DNA from: Lactarius indigo
Lineage: Eukaryota; Basidiomycota; Agaricomycetes; Russulales; Russulaceae
Direction: 5' to 3'
Length of the DNA: 64,000 nucleotides
NCBI GenBank assembly: GCA_025766275.1
Contig: JAFKAC010000007.1
Span: 2,333,823-2,397,822, forward strand
Position numbers and translations under genes: made by a program. This document shows, one piece after another, positions 1 through 11,867 of the stretch; positions within the stretch are counted from its first letter, which is position 1; every line of letters begins with the position of its first letter. The notes beneath the pieces were generated by a model, which saw only the letters and a list, made by a program, of their open reading frames with translations, did no database searches and was not told the DNA's origin.

Positions 1-2212
1 GGTGGCAGAAGCTCCTCCCCATTCGCTTCGACATCGTCACCGGCTGGGGAATCTATACACACAGAGAGAAAAGGTGTGAGGATGACAAATAGCCCCGGCG
101 GAACGCCGAGCTTACTGGATCGACCGTCACTCAGAGAAGGGACTTGTGAGATTGAGTCGTCCGGCTCGAGTGAGTATTCCCTTTCTTTGTCGCTAGGATC
201 GCTGAGTGTCGTGGGAATAGCGGCGGTGGGCCACCCGGCCAGACCATCGCCAGGCGGCTTAACCATCTCGCTATCACAGTGCGCGAACAAGGGGTTGTAC
301 GACGCCCGGCGGCGGCACTCGTCCAAGGGGTCCACGACCACCGCACGGAAATCCAGTTCCTCTTCGTAATCCTTCTCCGGCGCGAGCAGCTCGAACGAGT
401 CCGCGCGCTCAAGCATACGAGCATCGCGTCCAGATTTCCGCGCCGACGCCGACGAGCCTGTAGAGGAGGATCCAGACGAGGGGTCATCTGGGTCGGGGTC
501 GAGGAGGCCGTCGGACACGCGATTCCAGCGCTTGAGGAACCAGACCATCATGCGTCGGGCGGCAGGCACGGGGCCGCCAAACACGGACGGTCCAAAAATA
601 CGCCCGATGTCCTCGAGTGCGATTCCATTCTCCGGACACAGCGGCACCTGCGTGAAGAACGCGCACAGGTACACGATCAGCGAGAAGCTGTGCGTCGGCA
701 GCAACCGCAACAGGTCCCGCGCCACCGCCACTTGTCCCGTTTCCGCCGACTCGTCCTGTGCCGCGCGCAGGCGCGCCTTCTCGAACAGTACCCGACGCGA
801 TGGCCGCGGCGGCCGCTGGCCCGTCTGGAAGAACCGTGCACGTAAGTCTTCCTCCTCGTCTTGCTCCTTCCGTGTGCGTTCGTCCTCACGCTTTACGCTC
901 GGCCGCACGCACCAGTTCCAAAACGCGTTGAAGAGATACGGCGTCAGCACGGGCTCGGGAAGCTCATTGAGATACGTCAAGAGGAGCGCGCAGATGTCCG
1001 CCGTAGATTCGGCGCGCAAATTCATGCCCTCGCCGAAGGCAGGCGGGGTGTCGAATAAGGTCCTTAGCTCATGGTGCCGCTGGCGATTGGGCAGATCTCG
1101 GAAAAGACCACTCTTGTATATACCTGCAATGCAAATAATGACATGAGGGAATAAGCCAGTGAATGCAACGCAGGGACTCACCTGTGCGGTACAACTCTTC
1201 CACACACAGAAAGACAACGAGGGGCAGGTCGTGCCTGAATCCGCCAAGGATCGCAGTTGCAGGTGCGCGAAGCACGCTCTCGTTCAACGGCACGCCAAAG
1301 ACACCTACCCGCACCACGTCAGCTCAACCAAAGAACGGCCCAGCTAGAAGGATACAAACGGGCATTCTCGTCAAAACCCGCAGGCTCCTTCCCAGCGCGC
1401 ACCCGCGCAATCCGTGCGTGCTCACGCTCGCGGCGCGCACGCTCCTCGACGTCGCGCTGAAACAGCTCGTCGATCTGCGCTGCCTCCACGTAGTCCCGCA
1501 CGTCCTTCCCGTCCCTGCGCAGCGCGCGCTTGATGCGGAGAACGAGCGTCCAGTGCGGCCACTTCGGTGCGGGCGGAGGCGGCGCGCCGTCCCCGCGTGG
1601 CTGGTGTGGCGAGCTCGGCGGCGGGTCATCACGGACGCGCAGAAGCGCAGCGGGCACGCGGCCGCACGCGCGCTCGAGGCGGTCGCACTCGGTCGTCTCG
1701 AATCGCGGGAGTGGCAGCGACAGCAGTGGTGGATACGGTCCAGAATTGGCATTGACAATCGTAGGGAGCGAGACGAAGCGTGCGCGCGCCCCGTGCATGG
1801 CCGCCGTGCCGTATGGCACTGATGACGGGAGACGTGGGCCGTGCGTGTACACGACGTCTGGCATGGAATGGCGCTGGCGCGAGGAAGGCGGGGACAGGAG
1901 GGGCTCGTCGATGGCGGCGGCGGAGAGCTCTCCGCTGTTGCCTCCGTCTAAAAAGGATGGTGGAGGTTTTTGGTGAAATTTGCTGCGACCATGGTGGTAG
2001 GGGATAGGGTACGGTGAGTGCGGCGAGCGCGGCGAGAGGCAAGGTGAATTCGAGGCCCCATTCAAATTCTCGCGTCTGTGACGCTGAGCGCCCGAATAAC
2101 GACGTCCTGCGTCGCACTCCATGCCTGGTACATGTGAGGGGAGGTAGTGGAGGTTGTAGTTGTAGTGGTGGTCCGCAGGCCTATCACAGTGGGGAGATGG
2201 GTGTAAAGGCAT
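1..2212 (-). CDS. RhoGAP-domain protein (C-terminus off the left edge)
   Basis: GTPase-activating protein for Rho-family GTPases, expected to act at the cell cortex in polarity or actin control. Exons read on the minus strand: 2212-1360, 1304-1182, 1123-116 and 43-1 (open at the edge). The introns are 55, 58 and 72 nt with GT...AG ends, and frames match across them. About 285 residues of Pro/Ser-rich, low-complexity N-terminus precede the RhoGAP fold. The fold opens with VFGVPLNESV and carries GLFRDLPNR, the arginine-finger segment of the family. It continues through YLNELPEPVLTPYLF and IGRIFGPSVFGG, the conserved core helices. A Ser-rich acidic tail follows. The start is uncertain: in-frame ATGs lie at 2212 and 2122, and I chose the longer. 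The target GTPase cannot be read from sequence. Confidence 0.82.
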
Positions 2213-2320
2213 TGGAGGGGATGTGATCCCGAGACCAGCAGGAAGGAAACTTGGGTAAGGCAAGAGAAAAAAAGAAAAGAAGACAGAAAAAAAACCCCAA
2301 GGGTGGAAGGTATGATGCAA

Positions 2321-3236
2321 GATGAGACGAGAAAAGAAACTGAGGCGCAGAGAACTACCTAGCCCAAGTCTCGCATTTGGATAATAGCCGGGATCGGGCG
2401 TGCGTTCTGAGACGGGCTAGGCCATCATACACTTCTTTCTTTCTCTGGGCGCGCGGGTGTCCGTGTATGACGTGCATCCCATGGCGCTTGGCAGCTGAAA
2501 CGAGGGTCTACCATGAAGTAAGCCACCAGCGTCTCAGTGCCATATTCACTACTGTGGGAGGCCAGCGCGAGCTCGAGAGAGCGCAAAAGGCAGTCAATCA
2601 GAACTTGAGAAGGGCGAGAGAGATCCACGTGTAGGGGCGGTGTGTGCACCGAACCATCGACGACGTCATCGTATTAGGCAAGGTCCAGATTTTTATTCTT
2701 AACAAGGTTTCGGTGCAAAGTCTGGACTCAGAAAGGCCGTGAGCCAGTCGAGGACCAGAACCAGGCTCAGGTGGGAACACATCGTGCCTGAGAGAACTGC
2801 GCCCAGTGCACGTGCTAAATACCCGACTGCGTGTCGTACAGGATCAGGTGCAACCGCGGTCGGTTTGGACAGGGAAATTGGAACGCGGAGGCGGTGCAAC
2901 TGGCAGCTGGAGCTATGTCCTAGCAGGCGCAGCTCTCTGAATCCCCAGGGCTTCTGGGCAGGGCTCAGGGTTCCGGGGTGGTGAGCGTACTTTCTGGGCT
3001 GTATCCTAACACCGCCAGTTGTACTACTACTACTAGTATGCATATCTCAAAGATTCATGTTCGGCTGCCTGCCAGTGTGCCGGTGACTGGATTGCGTCAT
3101 ATTCCTGCCTGCTCTACATAAGGATACCAGTAAGTTGAATAGCTGCCCACTGGCACCCCCTTGCCCACCCCCGTTCATTAACTCCCCATGCACTCTCCCA
3201 AGTAAGTGGCCCAACGTCTTCGGTCCTCCACCACAG
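2321..3236. other. Intergenic region between divergent genes
   Basis: This lies between the 5' side of the RhoGAP gene (minus) and the first visible exon of the F-box gene (plus). I see no ORF with convincing protein character. It presumably holds both promoters and may hold the missing first exon of the F-box gene. A candidate is the ATG at 3188, followed at once by a GTAAGT donor, but the phase does not fit the next exon. Confidence 0.4.
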
Positions 3237-6200
3237 GTGGTGACTCGGACAGTGTATCCTGTCATAGATCTTCCAAGCGTGCCCGGGTCTCGGCCCGACA
3301 CGTACCACCCTCTCAACTCATCATCACCAAGATTATCCAAGAGATTATCACACTAAGCAGATTCCCTAGAGAAGGTACTACATATTCAACTCAGTGCTTG
3401 CGCCACTCGCTAGCTTATCCTTTTTACGACAAGTCGCAATCTTGAAGCTTTCTGATGAAGTTCTTCTGAATATATTTCGTCATTACCTGGATGCCTCTCC
3501 ACGATTTTGGCTTCAGCTTGTGCATGTATGTCGTAAGTGGCGAAGAATTGTATTGGCTTCTCAGCACGCTCTACACCTTCGAATCTACTGTACGCACGGA
3601 ATGCCTGCCCTGAAGACTCTAGATTTCTGGCTCACCCTGCCTATCGTCGTGCAGTACGGGGGGTCTCTAGCGCTCGATCCACCCACTCTCAAAGACGAGG
3701 ACAATATCATGGCCGCACTTAAGCAGTCTGGTCGTGTTAGTTCTATCAGCCTCACTGTCAAAAACTCGCTGCTGGAAAAGTTATCCGCAATCGAGGGGCC
3801 GTTTTCAGAACTGGAAGATCTTGATCTTCTGTCTCAAGATAGCGTGCAGTTGACCCTGCCCAGCACTTTTCAGTGGGGCCCACGCTTGCGTAGTCTCTGT
3901 TTGACCAGGACAACCTTTCTCGCACTCCCTCAGCTACTTTATTCTTCTAGGGAGCTTGTATACCTTGAGCTTCATGAAGTTCTCAACCCTTGGCGTACCC
4001 CACCAGAGGCGCTCACGGAAGCCTTGTCTAGAATGACCCAGCTTCAATCATTTTCACTCCATTTCCCTCCCACCACCGATTACTTTAGCGTGACCCCACC
4101 GTCTGGCGGGAAGCGCGTTATTCTCCCTGCTCTCACCCGCTTTAATTTTCGAGGAACCAGCAGGTACTTGGGAACCATCGTGACCAGAATCGATACGCCT
4201 CGTCTACGGGATCTTGAAGTCACACTTTTCGATGCATTCGTCATAGATCTTGACCTCTCAAAACTTATCGAGTTCATCCATCCAATGGAAATACGCAAGT
4301 CTCTTCGTCGGGCACATATTCTATCCTCTGATAGTGCCACCTCCATCTCCTTGATACAGCCAGGAGCTCCCACATGCTTTAAATTGCAAATATTCAGTAA
4401 TTCATTAAGCGACCAGCTATTATCCATAGCTCGAATCTGTGTTCGTTTTTCTTCTTTCCTTGTTGATGTGGAGGATCTACGCATCAGTACGATGCAATCA
4501 TCGGGGCTGGAGCGTATTTTTCATACTGCACCGTGGCTGGAGCCTATCAACTTATTCACAGGTGTGAAATGGTTCCATCTCGACGGTTGCCTCTCGACAC
4601 ACATCGTACGCGCTTTGCAAATACCGGACGGTCGGCAAAAAAGTGTGCTACCTGCCCTGCAAAAGCTTTACATACCGCAACTTGGGCCACGTCACGCGCC
4701 TTTGCGGGAGGCCCTAGTATCATTCATGACTTCTCGCTGGCTCTCTGGCAATCATATAGCGGTGGAATACGAACGACCGTGTCGCATTAATGAACTATGT
4801 GGAGCAGGTACAACTTTTGCCCAATGCCGCCACCACAACTCGCTAACTCGTTTGAAAAGGACCCTTTTCTCGGCAAGTGACAATTGAGATGCTCTCCGAC
4901 GACATCCTTCTCGAAATATTTCGTCATTTTCTGGGTACTTCTCCGCAAATTTGGCCTATGCTCACGCATGTGTGCCAAAGATGGCGACAAATTGCATTTG
5001 CATCGCCTCTGGGTCTAAATCTTCGACTCTACTGTACGTATGGAACGCCCGTTTCGAAGGCCCTAGATTGCTGGCCACCCCTGCCTATCGTCGTACACTA
5101 CGGGGGGTTCCCAAATCTCGGCGCCCCAGCTCCTGAGGACGATGACAATATCATTGCCGCGTTGAAGCAAACTAGCCGTGTTAGCTCTATCAACCTCACT
5201 GTTACCAGCTCTCTCCTCGAAAAACTCCCTACCATCACTGAACCAATTTCGGAACTAGAAGAACTTACTCTATTATCCCAAGACAACGTGCAGCTGACCA
5301 TCCTCAACACTCTTCGGTGGGGTCTCCGCCTCCGCACTCTCCACTCTACTAGGGTTGCCTTCCCCTCGCTCCCACAACTACTCACACCCTCCCTGGGCCT
5401 CGTAGACCTTCAGCTCCGTGAAATCCCCAGTGCTGATCAAATTTCCCCAGAAGCGTTCGCGAATGCCTTGTCCGGGATGTCCAATCTTCGAACACTTTCA
5501 CTTCATTTCCTTTCCCTCCCTCCCCGCCGAAAATACCTTGCTTTGCCCCCACAGCTAGGGGAACGTGTTGTTCTTCCTGCCCTCGAGTGCCTCAAATATC
5601 GAGGAACTAGCAAGTACCTGGACATCTTCGTGACTAAAATCGACGCACATCGTCTTAAAGATATCGATATCTCATTCTTTAGCCAACCGACGATGGACGC
5701 TTCGGAACTTGGGCGATTCATCGAGCGGACAGAAATGCGGATTTCGCTTACTCAAGCAGAGGTTCGGACCTCTGCGCATGCCATCTCCATGTCTTTTACC
5801 AGCTCGGGCACTTCTACACCTCTCCAATTACAGATATTGTGCAAGCAAGTAGACTGGCAGTTGTCCTCCATGGCTCAAATCTGTAACCAATTTTCCCCAT
5901 TCCTATTCCGTGTAAAAAATCTAGCCATCAACCCGACCGAACCATCAAGTGGACGAGACGACGTAGGCGGTCGACAATGGCTGGAGCTTCTCCGCGCATT
6001 TGACGGGACAAGAGATTTACGGGTGGCCGGCGAATCTACTACGACAGAGATCTTATGCGCGTTGGGTACTGCTGACGGAGGGCACACAGCCATGCTCCCT
6101 GCTCTGCGTCACCTCCGTGTGGAGAAGACTATGGCGATGAACGGGCTGCTGTGGGATGGTGTGCGACCATTCATCACCTCGCGACGGCTCTCTGACCGTC

Positions 6201-6604
6201 CCGTAAAAGTACATGAATCATGCCACATCTGTTATGCCAGTTTTACAGGCCAACAAGGACTCAAAACACACCTTGTGGATAAGCATGCATACCAAATCGT
6301 GTGCTTCTATTGCGGCGACTTCGAGTGGTTGCCTGGATACGATGATCTATTCCGAGAACACCTCATCGAAAAGCACCTTGAAACCCCCCACGCCGATCCT
6401 CTTATCTCGGATCCTGTCACGGTTTCACATTCGATCTCCTCTCCCAATTCTATCCGTCACCGTATCCAGCGCAATGATCTATGCGCCTCAGATATCTTCG
6501 AACTCTACACCAAGCTCATGGCGCCAGATGTCTCACGGTCCGAGACTCCTGAGGACTTTGAGACCTGGGTTGATAGCGTCATTCAGTTCCCACCTTCCCC
6601 TTAA
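3237..6604 (+). CDS. Double F-box/LRR-like protein with C-terminal zinc fingers
   Basis: Probable substrate adaptor of SCF ubiquitin ligases. Two homologous units follow each other. Unit 1 (about 3434-4807) starts VAILKLSDEVLLNIFRHYL. Unit 2 (about 4878-6604) starts VTIEMLSDDILLEIFRHFL. Both show the F-box pattern followed by HVC.(K/R)WR and then a leucine-rich region alignable along its length. Each unit is preceded by a similar intron: 3375-3433 and 4808-4877, both starting GTAC.AC, both ending AAG, both phase 1. Neither unit has a good own ATG at its 5' end, so one spliced gene is the simplest model. The alternative is two genes: unit 1 then stops at 4885-4887 and unit 2 starts at the ATG at 4889, one base later. 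Unit 2 alone ends with two C2H2-like fingers, CHICYASF...H..KH and CFYCGDF...H..KH, around residues 450-500 of that unit. The true N-terminus is unresolved. Confidence 0.72.
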
Positions 6605-7305
6605 CCTGTTCCTTCGTATACCTGACAGCACAGTGTAAGCACAGCAAAACTTTTTTTTTTTTCTTTCGGGGGAGCTGAACCTGATGTAGGCTCCAGGGCC
6701 ACGCGTTATATGTACGAGATAAAGTCGCAATGCTGAGTGCTGAGTGGTTACCAATCATGCACGCGACGCGTCCGAGTCCGACTCGGAGCCGTGTATTCTG
6801 TCGCACAAAACAGACACCCATGCATATTACTGTAAGTTTGTAGATTATAGTACATGGCCATTCCAGAAGCCGCTTTGATGAAAACAAAACTCGGCTTGGT
6901 CTGCGAGAGTGGCGGATACCTAGGTCCCTGCCTCTCGAGTTCCGCCTCTTCGTACAGAGGAAGGTCACCGGGATGTAGCCCGTAAGGAACCTGTCAAGTA
7001 AAACCGGTCGCACGGGGATAGACTGCGAAGCACCAGGCGAATGAGGAAGCGGACTGCTCGGAGTCTCAGCTACTTGCTGGCATCCACTCATCAAGCTCAA
7101 TGAGAGGCTCCAAGCCAAGTAAAAATGTCGGAGGCGGGACCAGGTTACTTAGCATGGAGTGGTGTGTGGGGAGTGCATCTTCAAGTTCACGACGCAGACC
7201 AAACGACAGCGGGCGTATTGCTGGGACAGGCTACCTAGACGTGCTGGCAAAACGTTCGGAAAGTGGAGATATAGAGTTGCCTGAACGAGAAGTCGGGGAA
7301 GTTGT
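6605..7305. other. Non-coding interval, probable 3' UTR and spacer
   Basis: It begins with a T run at about 6650, just after the F-box stop, as expected of a 3' UTR. I find no protein-like ORF on either strand. Confidence 0.35.
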
Positions 7306-7815
7306 TCAAACTAAGCACGTCCCATGAGTCGAGAGGCTCAGGTGGCCCTCTGGACTGGGGTTCGATGCCTTTACCCTTTCCTTTATGCCCGAATATTTTG
7401 CGTGAGATGGGACCTTCTCTACGATGCGATTTACTGGAGTTTCCCTGGGGGCTAAGGAAATGGATTGGGAGTAAAATTTGGGATGCAGCAGCGTGTGTAG
7501 GCGTAGAAGGCGCAGAAGCAGGTTGATCCCTCGACTTGAGAGAAGACGAAAATGCCGTCTAGGAAATACAGGGGATGAACTCGAGCTGGGTAGTCCGACC
7601 GTGTGATCATCGGCCTGGGAATCGGTTGGAGGACTGTAAGCAGCTATGTCTTCATCTGAGCTTGAATACTCGGCCTGTGTACTGTATCGCAACGACTCAG
7701 ATGACTCGGGATCGGGAGATGTGCGGAAAACCAGTAGGGTGGGGGGGGCATAAGGACGGGGGGGAGTCAGCCGGTGGAAGTGGTGGGGCGTTCCTAGCCG
7801 CAGCTGCAGCGACAA
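7306..7815 (-). CDS. Doubtful hypothetical ORF, Ser/Pro-rich
   Basis: An open frame of about 169 codons on the minus strand, read away from the importin gene. The product is Pro/Ser-rich with an acidic serine patch (YSSSDEDIAAYSPP) and a basic leucine-rich stretch. There is no in-frame ATG at its start, so it would need an upstream exon or may be an artefact of base composition. I do not recognise a family. Its head-to-head position 240 bp from the importin start could also make it promoter DNA. Confidence 0.22.
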   Translation of the reverse strand: MSLQLRLGTPHHFHRLTPPRPYAPPTLLVFRTSPDPESSESLRYSTQAEYSSSDEDIAAYSPPTDSQADDHTVGLPSSSSSPVFPRRHFRLLSSRGINLLLRLLRLHTLLHPKFYSQSISLAPRETPVNRIVEKVPSHAKYSGIKERVKASNPSPEGHLSLSTHGTCLV

Positions 7816-8055
7816 CGGCGAAAAAAGATAATACCAAAAAATTCAATGGCCACCCCGACTTTGACTTTTCGCAAAGGTTTTATAGGGCAGCTGAGATTCC
7901 TGAAGAAATATGGGGAGAGACAACGTGTATTGTGCGTGCCCCTCGTATGCTGATGCTCATCGTTTACATAAAGGAATAGAGAGCCAGAGGTCGTGATGAG
8001 GTCAGCGGCGGTACGAGTGCTTGCACGACAAGCACTTCCTATCCCACAACCAACA

Positions 8056-11000
8056 ATGGAACCTCTCGTCCCCCCAGATGTCACCGCTGAGCTCACTCAG
8101 ATCCTCTCCAATCTCGTCCTCGGTGACAACGAAATCAGATCCAAGCTCGTCTTCAACCTTTCTCTTTCCTTCCAAATAAACTAATTCTCACAACTTTATC
8201 AGTGCAGAGGTCGTCGTTGACGAGCGTCTCTCCCACAGACCTGATGTCTACCTCCTCGCTCTCACTCAGTTCGCTACTCGACCAGACACTGTCGAAGTGG
8301 TAAGTTGATCCACAATGCCTCTCTTACCTTCGTTCTGGACCCCGTGCCCAGATGCGTTCCTTCTCTCTCGTTCTCCTCCGACGCCTCCTCTTCCGCGCTT
8401 CCCCCGGTTCTAGCGCGAAATCTCCGCGCATGACCCTCTACGATCGTCTCTCCTCTCAGACTCTCACTACCATTGAGCGCATCCTCCTCCACTCCCTCTT
8501 GCACGAGCAGATCGACACGGTCCGTCGAAAAGCCGTCGACACGATATGCGACTTGGCCAACAACTCGATGGAGCGCGGTAGGCCATGGCACGCACTGCAG
8601 GCTCAAGCCTTTTCGATGTGCAAAGGAGCAGACCCGAGCGCCCGCGACAGCGCGTTCCGCATCTTTGCCGGTTGCCCCAACCTCGTCATGGATCTCCAGA
8701 CGGATGCGGTTCTAAGGGTCCTCCAGGATGGTTTGCAGGACCGACAGAGCGTCGAAGTGCGTTTCGTTCTTCCAGCATTTGACCGGATCAACGAAAATTT
8801 GTCTCCTGTAGGTCCGGCATGCGGCTCTTCGAGCTTCAGTTTCTTATCTCACATCCTGCGACCAACACCAAGTCGCGCAATCCTTATCACTCATGTACCC
8901 GATGCTCGACACGCTCCCGTCGCTCTCCCATGCCCACCTGCCGAAATTCTTGAACACCCTCACCCCACTCACGACTTCCCACCCACAGCTATTTGCTCCG
9001 CATCTCCATGCCCTACTCTCATTCCTCCCTGCCTTGATCATACCATCGGCCGATTCAGGACCGACACCGACGGTAGCGAGACCCTTTCCGGGGACGCAGA
9101 GCTTCACCTTCCCGCCAACTCCAAACGGGGGCCCCATCGACGATGACGAGCTGGACGAAGAGGCGGAGGAGGTGCGCAAAGCCGCGCTCGAGTTCATGAT
9201 CAGCCTCAGCGAGGCCAAGCCCGCCATGGTTCGCCGCACCGACGGGTGGGTGAGCGCCATCGTACGCGGGTGCCTAGGTGGGATGGGAGAACTTCGGGAC
9301 GATGAGCTGAGCTCGTGGTTGGATGCAGACGTGCGTGTTTTTCCGTCTCCCTTATAGAATACACCGGTTTATATACTATATCTTTAGCCGGCAGAGGACC
9401 CCACGGACGACGCTTACCCGCATGTATACGAACAATCTCTTGACCGCCTCGCTTGCGCAGTCGGTGGGAAGGCGGTTCTTCCCGCCGCGTTCCAGCATAT
9501 TCCGGGAATGCTGGCATCGCATGATTGGAAGCTCCGCCATGCAGGGCTCATGGCGATTGCCTCGGTGGCCGAGGGCACAAGCAAAGTGATTTTTTTTCTT
9601 TATTTCCCTTCCGGGGGCGGCACCCTCCGCGGCCATACAACCCAGTTGACTGACAAGTGTTTCAGGTGATGCAAAATGAGTTAGGCAAGGTCGTCGAGTA
9701 CGTGTAACGCGCAGTTTTTCTTTACATCCAGCCGTATTGATTGACGCCAATATCCAAGCCTCATCACGCCTCTGTTCCTCGACCCATATCCCCGTGTCCG
9801 CTACGCCGCGTGCCAATGCATGTCCGTTCTTTTTTGTTGATCTTATCGTTTCGCAGGATGCTTACCGGTTTCTATCCCACCTTCAGAGGACAACTGTGCA
9901 CCGATTTGGAAGAAGTCATTCAGGCACAATACCACCAACAAATTTTCGCGGTACTCATCCCCACACTCGAGGTTCCTGAACCCAGGTACTTTCCAGTGTA
10001 TTCGACAACCCCGTTTCTTTGACCTCCCTCGTCGAACAACTTTTTTTTCAGGGTACACGCTCACGCTGCTGCTGCGCTGATCAACTTTTGTGAAGGTGTT
10101 GAGCGCGATACACTATTACCATACTTGGATCCAATCGTCGAGCGCCTGCTCAAGCTGCTGAACCCAGCGCAGGAAGGGAGTCGGCCAACAAAGCGGTACG
10201 TACAGGAGCAGGCCGTCACCACGCTCGCCATGGTTGCAGATGCAAGCGAGACCACCTTTGCAAAGGTAAAGGAGAATGTATTCACAGCCCGAGATACGTG
10301 GGCCTGACAAGACGGAGTATAGCACTACTCGTCAATCATGCCGCTCTTGCTCAACGTACTGAGAAATGCAAACACTTCAGAATATCGCAAACTCCGCGCC
10401 AAGGCCATGGAATGTGCTGGTCTCATAGGTATTCCCTGATAATATCTAACCGGCCCTTCGTGCATTACTCATGCTATTTTCTCAGCCATTGCGGTTGGGC
10501 GCGAAGTTTTCCGAGCCGATGCAGGCGCGTTTGTTGAACTCCTCATTCGAATACAGAGTATGCTGTCCACGTTTTCCCGCGTCACGAAGTTTCAGTGCCG
10601 ACGCATATGATGGACCCTACAGACAGTCCAGTCGATCCGAGTGATACGATGTTGCCGCATTACCTTATCGCAACGTGGGCGAAAGTCTGTCAGGCGATGG
10701 GTCCTGAGTTCGAGCCATACTTACCCGTAGGTGATGCCGCCCTTGTTCCGCGCGGCGAACGCCAAGGCCGACGTATCTGTCTATGGTTCGTACTCCTTGG
10801 CATTCATATCTGCGAGGGCGTAGGCCGACAAAAGCGTAGAGGACGAGGAAGCCCCAGAATCGAAAGAAGGCTGGGACATAATCGAGATGGACGGTCAACA
10901 GGTCGGCATCCGGACGTCCGCTATCGACGAAAAATGCCAGGCTTTCGAGACGCTTGTGAATCTACTGCTCGACGCTCGGAGCGCGTTTCGCACCGTACCT

Positions 11001-11529
11001 TCAACAGAGTCTCGAGATGGTGCTCCAATCGCTACGATTCGTCCTACACGACGGCGTGCGGGAAGCGTGTGCATTGTGCGTCGCCGTCTCCTGTTTTTTT
11101 ATCTTCATATTGGCTGACGCGCTAGGGGCAGAGTCCTACCAATGCTTATATCCTGCTGGCAAGGCGAGTAACGCGATCGATGGGGACTATGGTGGCGAAC
11201 GTCATGCAGCACGTGGGGTCTGTGATTACGCAGGAGACGGACTCGACATTCCTCGCGTCGCTCTTCAAGTCCGCGACGGACAGCATGCGTGCATGGGGCG
11301 ACGTGACGCCCGAGACGCGCAGTCGCACTGGAGAATGCGGCGAAGCAACAGCTGCAGGCAGCTCGCGGACAGGCGCAAGGCGCGCAGCGCTCGCACGGCG
11401 GCGGAAATCGAGGAGGACCGTGAGGACCTCGCCCTCCTCGAGGAGATGGAGGAATTTGCATTAGAGGAGCTGGCCAAAATGCTCGCTATCTTCGACCCCA
11501 ATCACCCGTTGCTCATCGCCGTTCCCTAG
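8056..11529 (+). CDS. PSE1: Karyopherin-beta, importin-5 / Kap121 (Pse1) type
   Basis: Nuclear import receptor built of HEAT repeats; it carries cargo such as ribosomal proteins and histones through the nuclear pore under Ran-GTP control. The protein starts [17 protein letters not shown]. My exons: 8056-8144, 8203-8299, 8352-8756, 8812-9330, 9388-9585, 9666-9697, 9759-9821, 9887-9985, 10052-10265, 10323-10428, 10486-10557, 10623-10772, 10824-11075, 11126-11529. Diagnostic stretches are [82 protein letters not shown] and [16 protein letters not shown] near the end. The first intron needs a GC donor. Exons up to about 10.7 kb read cleanly. After that, six apparent +1 shifts are needed (near 10,729; 10,959; 11,157; 11,179; 11,322; 11,361), so the C-terminal third is either misassembled or broken. 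Confidence 0.85.
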
Positions 11530-11867
11530 CGTACGCGATCTTGGGCTTGGGCTTGGGGCTTGGGATGGAGATGGGGACAGGGGAGATGAATGAACTTGAA
11601 TGAGAGCAAGCTAGATGTCGTAGTTCGTTGTTGTTGGTGGTGTTGTTATTACTGTGTTGTTTGTTATTTTTTTGCCCCTTAGAATGTCGAATGGGAAAGA
11701 TGTACCTCATAATGACAGACACGCAGAAGATAGAGAGACCTATATAGTACTTTACACGCCGCCCGCTCCCATGAAGGCATTCATTGGCCGCACGACATCA
11801 CGTGATCTACCGCCTCACACTAGACTGGTGACCGTCTACCCTGGGCTCGCATTCCACTGGCGCCGAA
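11530..11867. promoter_or_regulatory. Spacer between importin and glucosyltransferase genes
   Basis: It has a G-rich, then T-rich stretch just after the importin stop, typical of a 3' end. The rest is a short intergenic gap before the signal-peptide ATG of the next gene in the same direction. A TATATAG sequence lies near 11740. Confidence 0.3.
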
